Shown: positions 42,719 to 51,998, counted from the first letter of the stretch. The stretch: 64,000 nucleotides of DNA from Parapedobacter sp964498395 (GCA_964498395.1 CAZCHE010000009.1:61851-125850), one strand, 5' to 3'. The notes: generated by a model from the sequence alone, not told the origin. Program-made: numbers and translations.

Positions 42719-42771
42719 ATTGTTTATTTGCTTTTTTGCGGATTTGCCTATTTGCGCATCGGCGAATTTGC
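42719..42771. repeat. TTTGC array with 8-bp period between rpmF and the DUF177 gene
   Basis: TTTGC starts at 42727, 42735, 42743, 42751 and 42767, all multiples of 8 apart; 42759 carries TCGGC and 42719 ATTGT in the same register. The period is not a multiple of three and the gap is non-coding. Confidence 0.8.
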
Positions 42772-42788
42772 GAATCAGCTAATCACTT

Positions 42789-43313
42789 TCAATTGTATTT
42801 TATATTCTTCAATGCTTCCCAACGGGGATCTGTCTGCTGTTCTTCGTCGGCCTCCGTGTTGCTTAATTTGGATAACACCGTTTCGTCACACGTAAGGTTG
42901 TCGCCCTGCTCGCTACATTTGATGTAATGGGGTACCGATACGTTGATGTATTCGTATAGTAGCCCGGCGATATCGAGCTCATGCTCATGTTTGGCCAGTA
43001 CGACAATCTCCTCGGTATTTTCGGTGATACCCTCATCCGTGAATTTGACGATAAGCCTTTCATGGATGTCGGTTTTAGCCGGAAAGGCTGTCAGGCATAC
43101 GTCGCAGGTCAGGGTGGTAGAGCCAGTAATGTGAAACTGGAGCACCATCATGTTTTCCTGCTTACGCAAATTGACCAACGCCTTCAATGTACCATCTTTT
43201 ACGATGGAGTATTCATAACAGTCAAAGAACGCTTTGTCGATGTCAAACTCAAAGTCGTGCGTACCCACGCTCAACCCCGAAAAGGGGATTCGATATTGCT
43301 TCAAATAATTCAC
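42789..43313 (-). CDS. DUF177/YceD-family protein (23S rRNA accumulation protein)
   Basis: 174 residues starting at a GTG (43313). The family core is visible in LTCDVCLTAFPAKTDIHERLIVKF (about 88-111, with a Cys-X2-Cys pair) and in the acidic middle (about 115-135), plus DPRWEALKNIKYN at the C-terminus. YceD/DUF177 is almost always encoded directly before rpmF and is linked to 23S rRNA processing and accumulation. It is first gene of the rpmF-plsX-fabH-accBC cluster. Confidence 0.9.
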   Translation of the reverse strand: MNYLKQYRIPFSGLSVGTHDFEFDIDKAFFDCYEYSIVKDGTLKALVNLRKQENMMVLQFHITGSTTLTCDVCLTAFPAKTDIHERLIVKFTDEGITENTEEIVVLAKHEHELDIAGLLYEYINVSVPHYIKCSEQGDNLTCDETVLSKLSNTEADEEQQTDPRWEALKNIKYN

Positions 43314-43332
43314 CGTCCCACAATTGAGCCTG

Positions 43333-43340
43333 CAAAGGTA
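43333..43340 (-). promoter_or_regulatory. -7 promoter element of the DUF177-rpmF-plsX-fabH operon
   Basis: The minus strand reads TACCTTTG (TAnnTTTG), 19 bases before the GTG start. No -33 TTG was seen at the right distance. Confidence 0.5.
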
Positions 43341-43551
43341 AATATTTTATTTGAAATATGAAATTAGAAATGCGAAAGATGAAAGAGTAAAATTAGCTGC
43401 CCGAAACCAGCTGGCAAGGATCGTGGTGACAATCACACGGTGGCATGACCGTTTTGCCAATTATTCTGAGTATTTTGTCAATAAAATTGAATAAATAGTT
43501 CGGATTTTTAGGTTAGTTTGTAGCTTGCTTATAAGCAAACCCATCAATTAT

Positions 43552-45015
43552 ATGACCATGAAGATTAAACCAATATGGATGCTCATCCTCGCACTGGGAT
43601 GTTCACATGTAAACGCGCAGCCTTACCAGCCTCAGTGGGAGTCGCTCGAACAACGAGGGATACCGGAGTGGTTTCACCAAGACAAATTTGGGATTTTTAT
43701 TCATTGGGGGATGTACGCGGTGCCAGCGTACGCACCAGCGATCAAAAATAGTGGAGAGAGCTATTCGGAGTGGTATTGGTACCGCCTGCACGAAGGCAAC
43801 GAACGGTTTAGGGCGTTTCATGACCAACACTATGGACGGAATCACAGCTATCCTGATTTTGAAAAGGATTTCACGACCGAATTGTATAATCCAGAACATT
43901 GGGCATCGATTTTTAAGCGTTCCGGTGCCAAGTATGTCGTGCTTACCTCCAAACACCACGATGGCTATTGCCTGTGGCCCAGCGAAGAGGCAGACCGCCA
44001 TTGGGGGCGTCCGTGGAATGCAGTGTCTGGAACACCGGGCCGCGATTTGCTGGGCGAACTGACCGATGCCGTAAGGGGTGCCGGGTTACGTATGGGCTTC
44101 TATTATTCGTTATACGAATGGTTCAATCCCCTATGGCAAACCGATAGGCAATTGTTTGTCAATAAACACATGATTCCCCAATTGAAGGACTTGGTGACAC
44201 GGTATAAGCCCTCGTTGATTTTTTCGGACGGGGAATGGGATATGGAACATGATGATTGGAGAAGCGAAGAAGTATTGGCGTGGCTTTTCAACGAATCGCC
44301 GGTAGCTGATGAGGTGGTGGTCAATGATCGCTGGGGGAAGCATACCCGAGGTAAGTATAACGGCGCACTCTATACCACTTCTGAATACGGGAGTGGCATG
44401 GATGCGTCGATTATCTGGGAAGAAAGTCAAGGAATTGGCAACTCATACGGGTACAATCGTAATGAATCCATTGACGACTACAAATCCGGATTGGAATTGA
44501 AGTTATTGTTGGTCGACGTGGTGGCACGAGGTGGTAACCTGTTGCTGAACATTGGCCCGCGGGCTGATGGTCGGATACCGGTATATATGGAGCAATGTTT
44601 ATTGGAAATCGGCTCATGGCTGGAAACCCACGGCGAAGCCATCTATGGTACTACGGCTTACAAAACCCCTTACCAATGGAGCGCAGGTAAGCCGCGCGAG
44701 CGTCAGGAAGGGCATTACATGTCGGGCTATAACGTGGCCGATTTTGTGAAGAAAGACGGTGAGTATGCGCATATCGAAGCATTCTTTACTAAAAAGGACC
44801 GTGATTTATATTGCATTGTGCCGGGAATTGCGGGCGATACATTCGTGTTGCGAGATGTCGAGATGCCCGAAGCGGCCAAAGCGACCTTGGTGGGAACCGG
44901 TAAGGAGTTGGCGGTCACGCAAATGGGAAGCGATTGCCATATTGATCTTTCCGGGATACGCCCCGGTGAGCTGAATGACCAATTGTTTGTCATCAAGCTA
45001 GAAAATGCATGGTAA
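43552..45015 (+). CDS. Secreted GH29 alpha-L-fucosidase
   Basis: 487 residues from the ATG at 43552 (43558 equally possible). The signal peptide ends CSHVNAQ. GH29 signatures are DKFGIFIHWGMYAVPAY (about 43-59), VLTSKHHDGYCLWPS (about 130-144), GLRMGFYYSLYEW (about 182-194) and PSLIFSDGEWD (about 222-232), where the Asp of SDG is the expected nucleophile. The C-terminal beta domain spans about 370-487. It removes alpha-L-fucose in the periplasm or outside. No SusCD genes adjoin it. Confidence 0.94.
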   Translation: MTMKIKPIWMLILALGCSHVNAQPYQPQWESLEQRGIPEWFHQDKFGIFIHWGMYAVPAYAPAIKNSGESYSEWYWYRLHEGNERFRAFHDQHYGRNHSYPDFEKDFTTELYNPEHWASIFKRSGAKYVVLTSKHHDGYCLWPSEEADRHWGRPWNAVSGTPGRDLLGELTDAVRGAGLRMGFYYSLYEWFNPLWQTDRQLFVNKHMIPQLKDLVTRYKPSLIFSDGEWDMEHDDWRSEEVLAWLFNESPVADEVVVNDRWGKHTRGKYNGALYTTSEYGSGMDASIIWEESQGIGNSYGYNRNESIDDYKSGLELKLLLVDVVARGGNLLLNIGPRADGRIPVYMEQCLLEIGSWLETHGEAIYGTTAYKTPYQWSAGKPRERQEGHYMSGYNVADFVKKDGEYAHIEAFFTKKDRDLYCIVPGIAGDTFVLRDVEMPEAAKATLVGTGKELAVTQMGSDCHIDLSGIRPGELNDQLFVIKLENAW

Positions 45016-45054
45016 GGTAGAAGAGACGGGCTAAAATGGCATCACTTGCGTGTG

Positions 45055-45708
45055 CTACTCTTCATAATAGTTTTTCCCGAGTTCAATCCGTTCCCGTCCA
45101 TTTTGCAATCGCCAGTGGTTGGTGTCGCGCAGGGAATAGGCGCAGCCGCAATACTCTTGCATGTAAAAGCGTTCCCGTTTACTGATTTCCAGCATGCGGG
45201 AGGATCCGCCCTTTTTGCGCCAATTGAAGGTCCAGTACGTAATGCCGGGGTAATGCCCAGCAGCCCGGATACCGCAATCGTTGATTTGCTCGAAGTTTTT
45301 CCAACGCGAGATGCCCAATGAACTGGTGATGATCGGGAAACCGTTTTCGTGGGCGTATAGCGCCGTACGTTCAAAACGCATGTCAAAGCACATGGTGCAG
45401 CGGATGCCGCGCTCAGGTTCGTGTTCCATCCCCTTGGCACGGGCAAACCAATTATCTACGTCATAATCGGCATCCACAAACGGGATGTTATGCTGCTCGG
45501 CAAAACGGATGTTCTCCTCCTTACGGAGATCATATTCCTTGCGGGGGTGGATATTGGGATTGTAGAAGTAAATCGTAAAATCAATATCCGAGGCAATGAG
45601 CGCTTCCATCACTTCACCCGAGCAGGGCGCACAGCAGGAATGCAACAATAATTTGTTTTCCCCATTGGGCAGCTCCAGCTTCTCCCGTTTTATACCTGCG
45701 CTAGTCAT
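45055..45708 (-). CDS. queH: Epoxyqueuosine reductase QueH
   Basis: 217 residues. QueH (DUF208) does the last step of queuosine tRNA modification, reducing epoxyqueuosine, and replaces QueG. The Fe-S and metal cysteines are visible: LLHSCCAPCSGEV (about 22-34), RCTMCFDMRFERT (about 102-114) and QEYCGCAYS (about 183-191). It is a single gene, convergent with the fucosidase. Confidence 0.93.
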   Translation of the reverse strand: MTSAGIKREKLELPNGENKLLLHSCCAPCSGEVMEALIASDIDFTIYFYNPNIHPRKEYDLRKEENIRFAEQHNIPFVDADYDVDNWFARAKGMEHEPERGIRCTMCFDMRFERTALYAHENGFPIITSSLGISRWKNFEQINDCGIRAAGHYPGITYWTFNWRKKGGSSRMLEISKRERFYMQEYCGCAYSLRDTNHWRLQNGRERIELGKNYYEE

Positions 45709-45899
45709 GTTATTATCAATTGTTTTGAACGTGCAATTTTAGTGAAAATGTAGGGTTTTTGCAAGTCTTGATGATTGCTGGCCTGGATATCAGCATTGGC
45801 GCATCCGTACGAGATTCAGGCAGTGGGTGTAAGGAGATCCACCATTTATCCGTATGTTTGTGTCCAATAGCCGTGATGGTATTTATCGAGCAATTTAGC

Positions 45900-45907
45900 T
45901 AAGTTTG
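45900..45907 (+). promoter_or_regulatory. -7 promoter element of the beta-propeller lipoprotein gene
   Basis: TAAGTTTG matches TAnnTTTG, 16 bases before the ATG. No -33 TTG at the normal distance. Confidence 0.45.
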
Positions 45908-45923
45908 CACAAAATCCTGTTGA

Positions 45924-46988
45924 ATGAAGAAGACTTTCGGTTTGTTAGCCATCATCGCGTTCGGTTTATTAACGGTTGGCGGCTGCATGCGCAATGATGA
46001 TGAACCCACGTTTCCCCAGCGACCCATATCCCGGCTATACGTGTCTTTTGAAAGTTATGAAGTAAACGATTCGGAAGATCCCATCATGAACGTAGCCGTT
46101 ATTGATCCCGCAGACACCACGGAAATGGAAGTGTCGTATAATTTCAATTCGGGGGCCATGGGCGGAATGGGCATTCACTTTAATCCTTTCGCCGGACGGG
46201 TTTTCCAAGCCGGGCGATCGGATACGACCATTCGGGTGATGACGGTGGGTAACCTCGGGCAATTGGGCATTACCGGGGATATCGGTAATCGTGTCTTGCA
46301 ACAGATGCGTGGAATCGTTTACCATCAGCCGTCCCAGATACTATATGTAGCCAATAACGTTACACCAACGGCAATTTATGGTTTTTTCCAGCCGATGAAC
46401 AAGAGAGGGTTTACCGTTCCGGTAAAAGAACTGCGACTGGGAGAGAGCATGCGCCCGTGGGGGATGGTGCTATGGGGAGGTAACCTATTGGTCGCTAATT
46501 CATCCAGTCAAAACGGAGGCGTCTCATTATATGAAAACCTCGCTGATGCGGATTCGGTTGAAACGGCTTTTGCACCGATTTCGTCCTTGCGTGTCCAGGG
46601 AGCAACCAATATCCGGGGGATTGCTTTTGTTGATTCATTGGATGTATTGGTCATGGCTGATTATGGTACCGAAGGAAATAGTGATGGAAGGATATACATC
46701 ATTGAAGGTGTAAAAGCGCATTTCAATGAAACCACGACAACCGTAAGCCCCACTCGCACCATCAGTGGTGCAAACACGGGTTTGCTAGGGCCTATCGACG
46801 TTGCTATTGACCCCCGTGAAGGCAAACGGATGATTTACGTGGCTGACCGTACCAACCGGACGGTGTCCAGGTTCCCGCTTTCCAGCAGTGGAAACGTAGC
46901 TCCAGAGGCAACCATCACATTTGAACCTTTTCGTTCGCCTTTCGGTATTTTCCTGGATGTCAGGGGAGGAGCGGAATTGGATCAGTAG
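45924..46988 (+). CDS. NHL/beta-propeller-like lipoprotein
   Basis: 354 residues. The lipoprotein signal peptide ends TVGGC (cysteine about 21). The body has repeating blades that pair an observation segment with a turn: GIVYHQPSQILYVANN (about 131-146), GMVLWGGNLLVANSSSQNGG (about 176-195), GIAFVDSLDVLVMADYG (about 227-243) and DVAIDPREGKRMIYVADRTNRTVSRF (about 290-315, the closest to an NHL repeat). It is likely a binding or scaffold protein on the periplasmic or outer face of the outer membrane. The function is unknown. Confidence 0.75.
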   Translation: MKKTFGLLAIIAFGLLTVGGCMRNDDEPTFPQRPISRLYVSFESYEVNDSEDPIMNVAVIDPADTTEMEVSYNFNSGAMGGMGIHFNPFAGRVFQAGRSDTTIRVMTVGNLGQLGITGDIGNRVLQQMRGIVYHQPSQILYVANNVTPTAIYGFFQPMNKRGFTVPVKELRLGESMRPWGMVLWGGNLLVANSSSQNGGVSLYENLADADSVETAFAPISSLRVQGATNIRGIAFVDSLDVLVMADYGTEGNSDGRIYIIEGVKAHFNETTTTVSPTRTISGANTGLLGPIDVAIDPREGKRMIYVADRTNRTVSRFPLSSSGNVAPEATITFEPFRSPFGIFLDVRGGAELDQ

Positions 46989-47000
46989 GGAGCTAATAGC

Positions 47001-47855
47001 TTACGTGAGGGTTTCTAACAGCCTATTGATCTCATCATTTTTGGTGGCATTGCTGGCCTGCGAATAGGACGCTACCAAATTACGCAATACCCTGACAATG
47101 ATTTCGAGGTTACTGCAGGGCAGAATGAAGTTTTCGCTTGGGGAGAGGTTAAGCTGTTTGAGGAAAGCCGTGACATCGTGCCTGCCAAATATTTGCCCAC
47201 GGTTAAAGGCATTGATATAGAATAAAACACCCTGTTGATCCGATACAGGCGTATGGTCTTCCGTGTATGCCAAAATGAAATGCTTGGGCAAATTCACGCC
47301 GTAAATAGGGATATCCAGTTTCTGGGCCACAATGCTGTAAACACATGCCAATAAAATCGGGTTGCCCTTGCGGGTTTCCAATACCTTGCCGATATAGGAG
47401 TTTTGTGGGTCGTGGTAGTTGCTGGTATTGCCGGAAAAGCCGTAAACGTTATAAATGATGTTATTCAGCAGGCGTACCTTTTCCACTGCGCTCATGCTAT
47501 AAATCATTTCTAACCAAGCATCGCGTTTGATGGCTTCTACCTGATTGATGATTTTCTGTTCATCCATGTCAGGGTATTGATACTTATTGACGATGATCAA
47601 TCCCTGCAACAAATCGAATGAACCACTCAGTTTCCAGAGTTCCAATTCTTGGAGGACATCTTCAAACTGAATCTTATGAATGAGGTTTTCGATGCGTGTC
47701 TGCAATAGCACATCGAATGATTGCTCCCACACCGATTCCAGATGCGTAATTACCTCAGGCCCCATGGTGATGAGCTTTTGCTCCACATGCTGGAACACCT
47801 CGGCATCCGGGTCGTCGAGTAATTTGATTAGCGAATCTAGTTCTTTGTCATTCAT
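47001..47855 (-). CDS. SirB1-family transglutaminase-like protein
   Basis: 284 residues from the ATG at 47855 (a GTG one codon earlier is possible). The N-terminal HEAT-like helices (about 1-95) are followed by a transglutaminase-like core (Transglut_core2): VYGFSGNTSNYHDPQNSYIGKVLETRKGNPILLACVYS (about 140-177), then LPKHFILAY (about 193-201, His) and FYINAFNRGQIF (about 216-227). Cys at LLACVYS and the His could form an active site. The biochemical role of SirB1-like proteins is not known. Confidence 0.85.
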   Translation of the reverse strand: MNDKELDSLIKLLDDPDAEVFQHVEQKLITMGPEVITHLESVWEQSFDVLLQTRIENLIHKIQFEDVLQELELWKLSGSFDLLQGLIIVNKYQYPDMDEQKIINQVEAIKRDAWLEMIYSMSAVEKVRLLNNIIYNVYGFSGNTSNYHDPQNSYIGKVLETRKGNPILLACVYSIVAQKLDIPIYGVNLPKHFILAYTEDHTPVSDQQGVLFYINAFNRGQIFGRHDVTAFLKQLNLSPSENFILPCSNLEIIVRVLRNLVASYSQASNATKNDEINRLLETLT

Positions 47856-47860
47856 CACTA

Positions 47861-47868
47861 CAAACTTA
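47861..47868 (-). promoter_or_regulatory. -7 promoter element of the SirB1-like gene
   Basis: The minus strand reads TAAGTTTG (TAnnTTTG) with five bases before the ATG, implying an almost leaderless transcript. Confidence 0.5.
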
Positions 47869-48034
47869 CATAAAAAAATATTTACTTTACTTTCATGTTG
47901 GAAATTAAGGGAAACAGGATTTTGGGGTTGGAATAAAATTGCAAAAAGTACGATTTGGGAGTAAGGGTAAAAGCGGTTTCAGTAGTCATAGTACCTAGAG
48001 CAAGGGTAAATATGCCCAAGGTAGTGAAATAGCG

Positions 48035-48625
48035 ATGCATGTAGCCGTTGATCATAAATTGCCAAAGGTTGATATAAAAGAAAAAGTGCACATAAATTCT
48101 GGAATAGAAGATACTTTTGAAACGGTATTCAAAAGTCATTTCAAGTCTTTGCATGCTTATGCGCATACCATCATTCAGGATGAGAGTATGGCAGAGGAAA
48201 TAGTGCAAACGGTTTTCCTGAAGCTATGGGAAGCCAAGGAGCGTATGACGATACATACATCATTAAAGGCGTACCTGTATAAATCGGTATATCATGAGAG
48301 CCTGAATTACCTGAAGCACAAAAAAGTAAGACGCAAGTACATGGAGGAAGCAATGGCTGAATACAAACACCAACATGCCGAACTTAGTGAGGCAGACAAA
48401 GAGCTGCGGCTGCACCTGAAGCATGCACTCCAACAATTACCGGAGAAATGCCGTACCGTATTTCAACTCAGTCGGTTTGAAGGGTTGAAATACCAGGAGA
48501 TTGCAGACGAATTGGGCATCTCCCTGAAAACAGTAGAGGCCCATATCGGTAAGGCCATGAAATTACTGCGTATAAAGCTAGCCGATTTTTTGCCTTTTCT
48601 GATTGTTATACTTCCTATTTTTTAA
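48035..48625 (+). CDS. ECF-family RNA polymerase sigma-70 factor
   Basis: 196 residues. Region 2 is at about 28-95 (HFKSLHAYAHTIIQDESMAEEIVQTVFLKLWE) and region 4 at about 130-185 (LPEKCRTVFQLSRFEGLKYQEIADELGISLKTVEAHIGKAM). This is the Bacteroidota FecI-like class. The stop is 4 bases before the FecR start codon, and the STN-domain gene follows, so it is part of a surface-signalling module. Confidence 0.95.
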   Translation: MHVAVDHKLPKVDIKEKVHINSGIEDTFETVFKSHFKSLHAYAHTIIQDESMAEEIVQTVFLKLWEAKERMTIHTSLKAYLYKSVYHESLNYLKHKKVRRKYMEEAMAEYKHQHAELSEADKELRLHLKHALQQLPEKCRTVFQLSRFEGLKYQEIADELGISLKTVEAHIGKAMKLLRIKLADFLPFLIVILPIF

Positions 48626-48629
48626 AGCC

Positions 48630-49607
48630 ATGGATGATATTTTATTGACAAAATATTTGCTTAAGGAGACAAACGAGGAGGAAACAGCCGCCGTTCGCCA
48701 ATGGATTGCCGCGCGTCCTGAAAACAACAGGCATTATCAACATCTCCTGAAATTATGGGAAACAAGTTATACCCTCGTGGAAGAAAGCCATGTGGATGAA
48801 GACCAAGCATGGCAACGTTTTGTGAAGCGGCGTGATGAACAGCAAGCAGCGCTCACAGGCCCACATAAAGGTGTCCTGAAACGCACGGGTTGGATGGGTG
48901 TTGCGGCTTCCTTGATGCTGGTATCCGTTGCAGCGCTGATCGGTTATTTCTCCGTGGTGTCTAACCGCAGCCAATTGCATAGCGCGGTGTATGAGACAAG
49001 TGATGAAGTACGTACGGATACGTTAATGGATGGTTCCATCATCACACTCAACAACCATGCGACCATGCGGTTTTCGCAAGGGGGAACTCGACCGGAAAGA
49101 CAGGTGGAGTTGCAAAAAGGCGAGGTGTTTTTCAGGGTGGCCTCCGACCGCAATAAGCCATTTGTGATCCGTTCAGGACAAGTAACCGTGACCGTATTAG
49201 GCACTTCTTTCCATGTAAGGCGCAAAGCCGATGAAGAAACAGAGGTCATCGTAGAAAGCGGTCAGGTAAGGGTAGAAGGGTTAAATAAGGTGGTGGAATT
49301 AACGCCGGGGCAGAAGGTGAGTATCAATACACGTACCCAACAGTTTGATGAGGGGGAAGTGGAAGACCAATTGCATAACTACTACGTCAGTAATCACTTT
49401 GTATTGGATGAGACACCCCTCTGGCGCATCGCGGAAGTGCTGGAAACCGTCTATGGTGTTGAGATTGAAATCGAGCGGGATGAAATCCGCGATTTGCCGC
49501 TCACGACGACCTTCCCCAAGGGAGAATTGGCAGGGATCTTGCATATTATTTGTGAAGCATTAGGAGTGATCGCAGAACAACACGGAAACCGAATCCTGTT
49601 TAAATAA
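48630..49607 (+). CDS. FecR-family anti-sigma factor
   Basis: 325 residues from the ATG at 48630 (MDDILLTKYLLKETNEEE). The cytoplasmic anti-sigma part (about 1-85) precedes a membrane helix (about 88-108, WMGVAASLMLVSVAALIGYF). The periplasmic FecR domain (about 125-235: SDEVRTDTLMDGSIITLNNHATMRF, ELQKGEVFFRVA, TVLGTSFHVR) and a C-terminal domain (about 250-325, the DUF4974/STN-interacting region) follow. It should hold the sigma factor until signalled by an outer-membrane STN protein, most likely the next gene. Confidence 0.95.
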   Translation: MDDILLTKYLLKETNEEETAAVRQWIAARPENNRHYQHLLKLWETSYTLVEESHVDEDQAWQRFVKRRDEQQAALTGPHKGVLKRTGWMGVAASLMLVSVAALIGYFSVVSNRSQLHSAVYETSDEVRTDTLMDGSIITLNNHATMRFSQGGTRPERQVELQKGEVFFRVASDRNKPFVIRSGQVTVTVLGTSFHVRRKADEETEVIVESGQVRVEGLNKVVELTPGQKVSINTRTQQFDEGEVEDQLHNYYVSNHFVLDETPLWRIAEVLETVYGVEIEIERDEIRDLPLTTTFPKGELAGILHIICEALGVIAEQHGNRILFK

Positions 49608-49610
49608 GAG

Positions 49611-51257
49611 ATGGCGTTTGGTCGTTTTTTCATCATGCGTGTGGTCGGCATATTGCTGTGCGGCTTGCTGTCAGCGGCCGCATTGGTCTGTAATGCGCAG
49701 CACCAACTCCTACGCGAAATCACCGTCGGCAGTTCGGGCAACCAGCGCATCGGTGATATACTGCAGGAAATCAGCCAAAATCAAGGGTTTTATTTCGCCT
49801 TTAATAGCCGTACCGTACCTGCCGACAGCACCGTTGCATTACCGGGTTTCCGCGGTACGCTGGAGGATTTTCTGAAACAACTGTTAGGTGGCGATTACGA
49901 ATTTAAAGAAAGCCCTGGCTATGTGATCATCCGTTATGCGCCAGCCTATATGCAGTTGATGTTTCAGGTAGAGAGCGGCCGAGGAGCGCCATTGGTCGTT
50001 GTTGGCAGGGTCATGGATGCAGGAACCGGCAAGGGAATCCACCTCGCCAGTATCTACGAGCGGAATGTCTTGACATCGACGCTTTCAGACCCCATGGGGA
50101 ATTTCAAACTGAGCATCAAGCGACCGGATGAAACCATATGGCTGACCATCAGCAAGGAAAATTACCGGGATACGACTTTAGCACTTATTCCCCCAGTGCA
50201 GGTGAAATCCCGAAACAAAAGGAGATTGTATTGGTTTTACCCGGATGACGATGATGGCGTAGGGTTGGAAAGTACAGCCTTCGGACGGTTTTTCACCAGC
50301 TCGAGACAACGTATCCAGCGCATCAATCTTGGCGGCTTTTTTGCCTATAATCCCTATCAGGTGTCGCTTACACCGAGATTGAGTTCTCAGGGAATGTTCA
50401 ATAGCCAAGTGGTCAATCAGGTATCCGTCAATATCATCGGGGGGAATACAGCCGGGGTGAATGGCGTGGAAGTCGGAGGGGTATTCAATATTAACCAAAA
50501 AGATGTACAGCATGTCCAAGCGGCAGGGGTGTTCAATTTGGTTGGTCGTCATGTTCAAGGCGTACAGGTAGCAGGGGCGTCGAATATTGTCGTGCAACGG
50601 GTCTCAGGCGTCCAAGCAGCTGGGATAAGCAACCGGAGTGGCGAAGCAAGAGGGGTGCAATTATCGGGATTATTCAATGTTGCCGAAGACATCCAAGGTG
50701 CGCAGGTAGCGGGTGTGGTAAACATCGCCAATAAGGTTTGGGGTACTCAAATAGCCGGGCTGTTGAATATAGCCGACAGCAGCGATTATCCGATTGGTCT
50801 GATCAACATCATAAAAAAAGGCCGAAAAAGTGTCTTAGCCGGGATGGATGAATCAGGACTGGCTCAGGTGGCATTTCGGTCGGGTGGAAGGGTACTGTAC
50901 GGGATGATTGCTGGTGGGCATTACTTGAACAATAATCCCATGAAATATGCCGCGGAAGCGGGGTTGGGTGCACATCTCCTGCGAGTAAAAAACTTCGATG
51001 TCGATGCAGAAATGGTGAGTAGATGGAGTACTGACTTCAAGGCAGGCAACGCGTCAAAATTGTCATTCAGGCTGCTCCCGCAATTAACGTTGGGTAAACA
51101 CTTCGGCGTAATGGCGGGGCCAACGATCAATTATACCATTCCGAATGAAGGAAATGTTGGCTCAAATAACGCCATTGGCTGGAAGTGGTACCACAATACA
51201 GAAACCGGCCGCGCATTGCACATGGGCATTTACGGCGGTCTCTTATACCGCTGGTAA
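49611..51257 (+). CDS. STN-domain protein with carboxypeptidase-like domain and LA_2272-type surface repeats
   Basis: 548 residues, 3 bases after fecR. A signal peptide (about 1-30) leads to an STN domain (about 38-112: ITVGSSGNQRIGDILQEIS ... YVIIRYAP) and a CarboxypepD_reg-like beta domain (about 125-205). From about 250 to 395 there is a repeated 16-17-residue motif with G-V/A-Q-x-A/S-G-x-x-N-x (for example GVQVAGASNIV, GVQAAGISNRS, GAQVAGVVNIA), resembling LA_2272-family surface repeats; a beta-rich end follows (about 420-548). There is no TonB-receptor barrel, although the STN domain normally signals from one to FecR. The role is likely signal input for the sigma/FecR pair; this is inference. 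Confidence 0.8.
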   Translation: MAFGRFFIMRVVGILLCGLLSAAALVCNAQHQLLREITVGSSGNQRIGDILQEISQNQGFYFAFNSRTVPADSTVALPGFRGTLEDFLKQLLGGDYEFKESPGYVIIRYAPAYMQLMFQVESGRGAPLVVVGRVMDAGTGKGIHLASIYERNVLTSTLSDPMGNFKLSIKRPDETIWLTISKENYRDTTLALIPPVQVKSRNKRRLYWFYPDDDDGVGLESTAFGRFFTSSRQRIQRINLGGFFAYNPYQVSLTPRLSSQGMFNSQVVNQVSVNIIGGNTAGVNGVEVGGVFNINQKDVQHVQAAGVFNLVGRHVQGVQVAGASNIVVQRVSGVQAAGISNRSGEARGVQLSGLFNVAEDIQGAQVAGVVNIANKVWGTQIAGLLNIADSSDYPIGLINIIKKGRKSVLAGMDESGLAQVAFRSGGRVLYGMIAGGHYLNNNPMKYAAEAGLGAHLLRVKNFDVDAEMVSRWSTDFKAGNASKLSFRLLPQLTLGKHFGVMAGPTINYTIPNEGNVGSNNAIGWKWYHNTETGRALHMGIYGGLLYRW

Positions 51258-51349
51258 TAGTCTAATCATTAAAATGCCATTATTGTTCAGGAATGAGTAA
51301 GGGCAAAGCCCGTTGAAATTGTCTTCTTATCAAAGACAAATTCAAGATC

Positions 51350-51937
51350 ATGAAACCAATTAAAAACATCAAAAAAACAGGATTAAGGAAGTTTTACGTA
51401 GCCCTATTAGCTATTCTGATGGGTACGGTGGTATCAGCTCAGCCGATAGATTTAGGTGTGAAAGCCGGGGTTAACTTCGGCACATTGCGGATCGGCTCGG
51501 CGGCTGTAAGCGGCGTATCGGGAAAAACCGGGTTACATGTCGGGCTGTTTGCACGTACAGGCAACGATTTTTTCTTCCAGCCCGAAATCAATTTCTCTAC
51601 ATTCAAGGGTGTGTATACCTATGATGCACAAACCTACGAACCCGCATTCAGACAATTGAATGTGCCGTTGATGGCCGGATTTAAAATCATCGATAACGGC
51701 GACATGAATTTAAGAGCCTCTCTAGGGCCTGACCTCCACCTGAATTTAAATAGACCCGATGCGTCTGCTGGCACGGAATACAAGCGTTTTGGCATTGGGG
51801 GTGTGGCGAATATTGGGGTAGATATTGGCCGTGTTACGTTTGATGCTCGGTATGGTCTCGGCTTAACCGAAATCCATGAGCAGCTTGGGCAAAAAACCGG
51901 TGTGTTCAGCATTTCCTTGGGATTCAAAATCTTGTAG
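51350..51937 (+). CDS. Porin-like outer-membrane beta-barrel protein (OMP_b-brl_2 type)
   Basis: 195 residues. A signal peptide (about 1-28, ending VVSAQ) is followed by a short barrel: LGVKAGVNFGTLRIG (about 31-45), FFFQPEINFST (about 71-81), RQLNVPLMAGFKI (about 98-110), and a final strand VFSISLGFKIL. This fits the small eight-stranded outer-membrane barrel family of Bacteroidota. It is last in the sigma/FecR/STN run, 92 bases after the STN gene, and may be part of the module or a regulated target. Confidence 0.85.
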   Translation: MKPIKNIKKTGLRKFYVALLAILMGTVVSAQPIDLGVKAGVNFGTLRIGSAAVSGVSGKTGLHVGLFARTGNDFFFQPEINFSTFKGVYTYDAQTYEPAFRQLNVPLMAGFKIIDNGDMNLRASLGPDLHLNLNRPDASAGTEYKRFGIGGVANIGVDIGRVTFDARYGLGLTEIHEQLGQKTGVFSISLGFKIL

Positions 51938-51998
51938 TAAAAAGACACGGGTAGCAGTAAAAGGGATAGTACCTGTGGTGTACAAAAGCTTGTTTGCC

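Noticed and set aside
48630..49607. FecR as partner of the SusC proteins at 1-2771 and 5871-9095
   Set aside because: The complete SusC lacks an STN domain and both lie more than 39 kb away; the adjacent STN-domain protein is the simpler partner.
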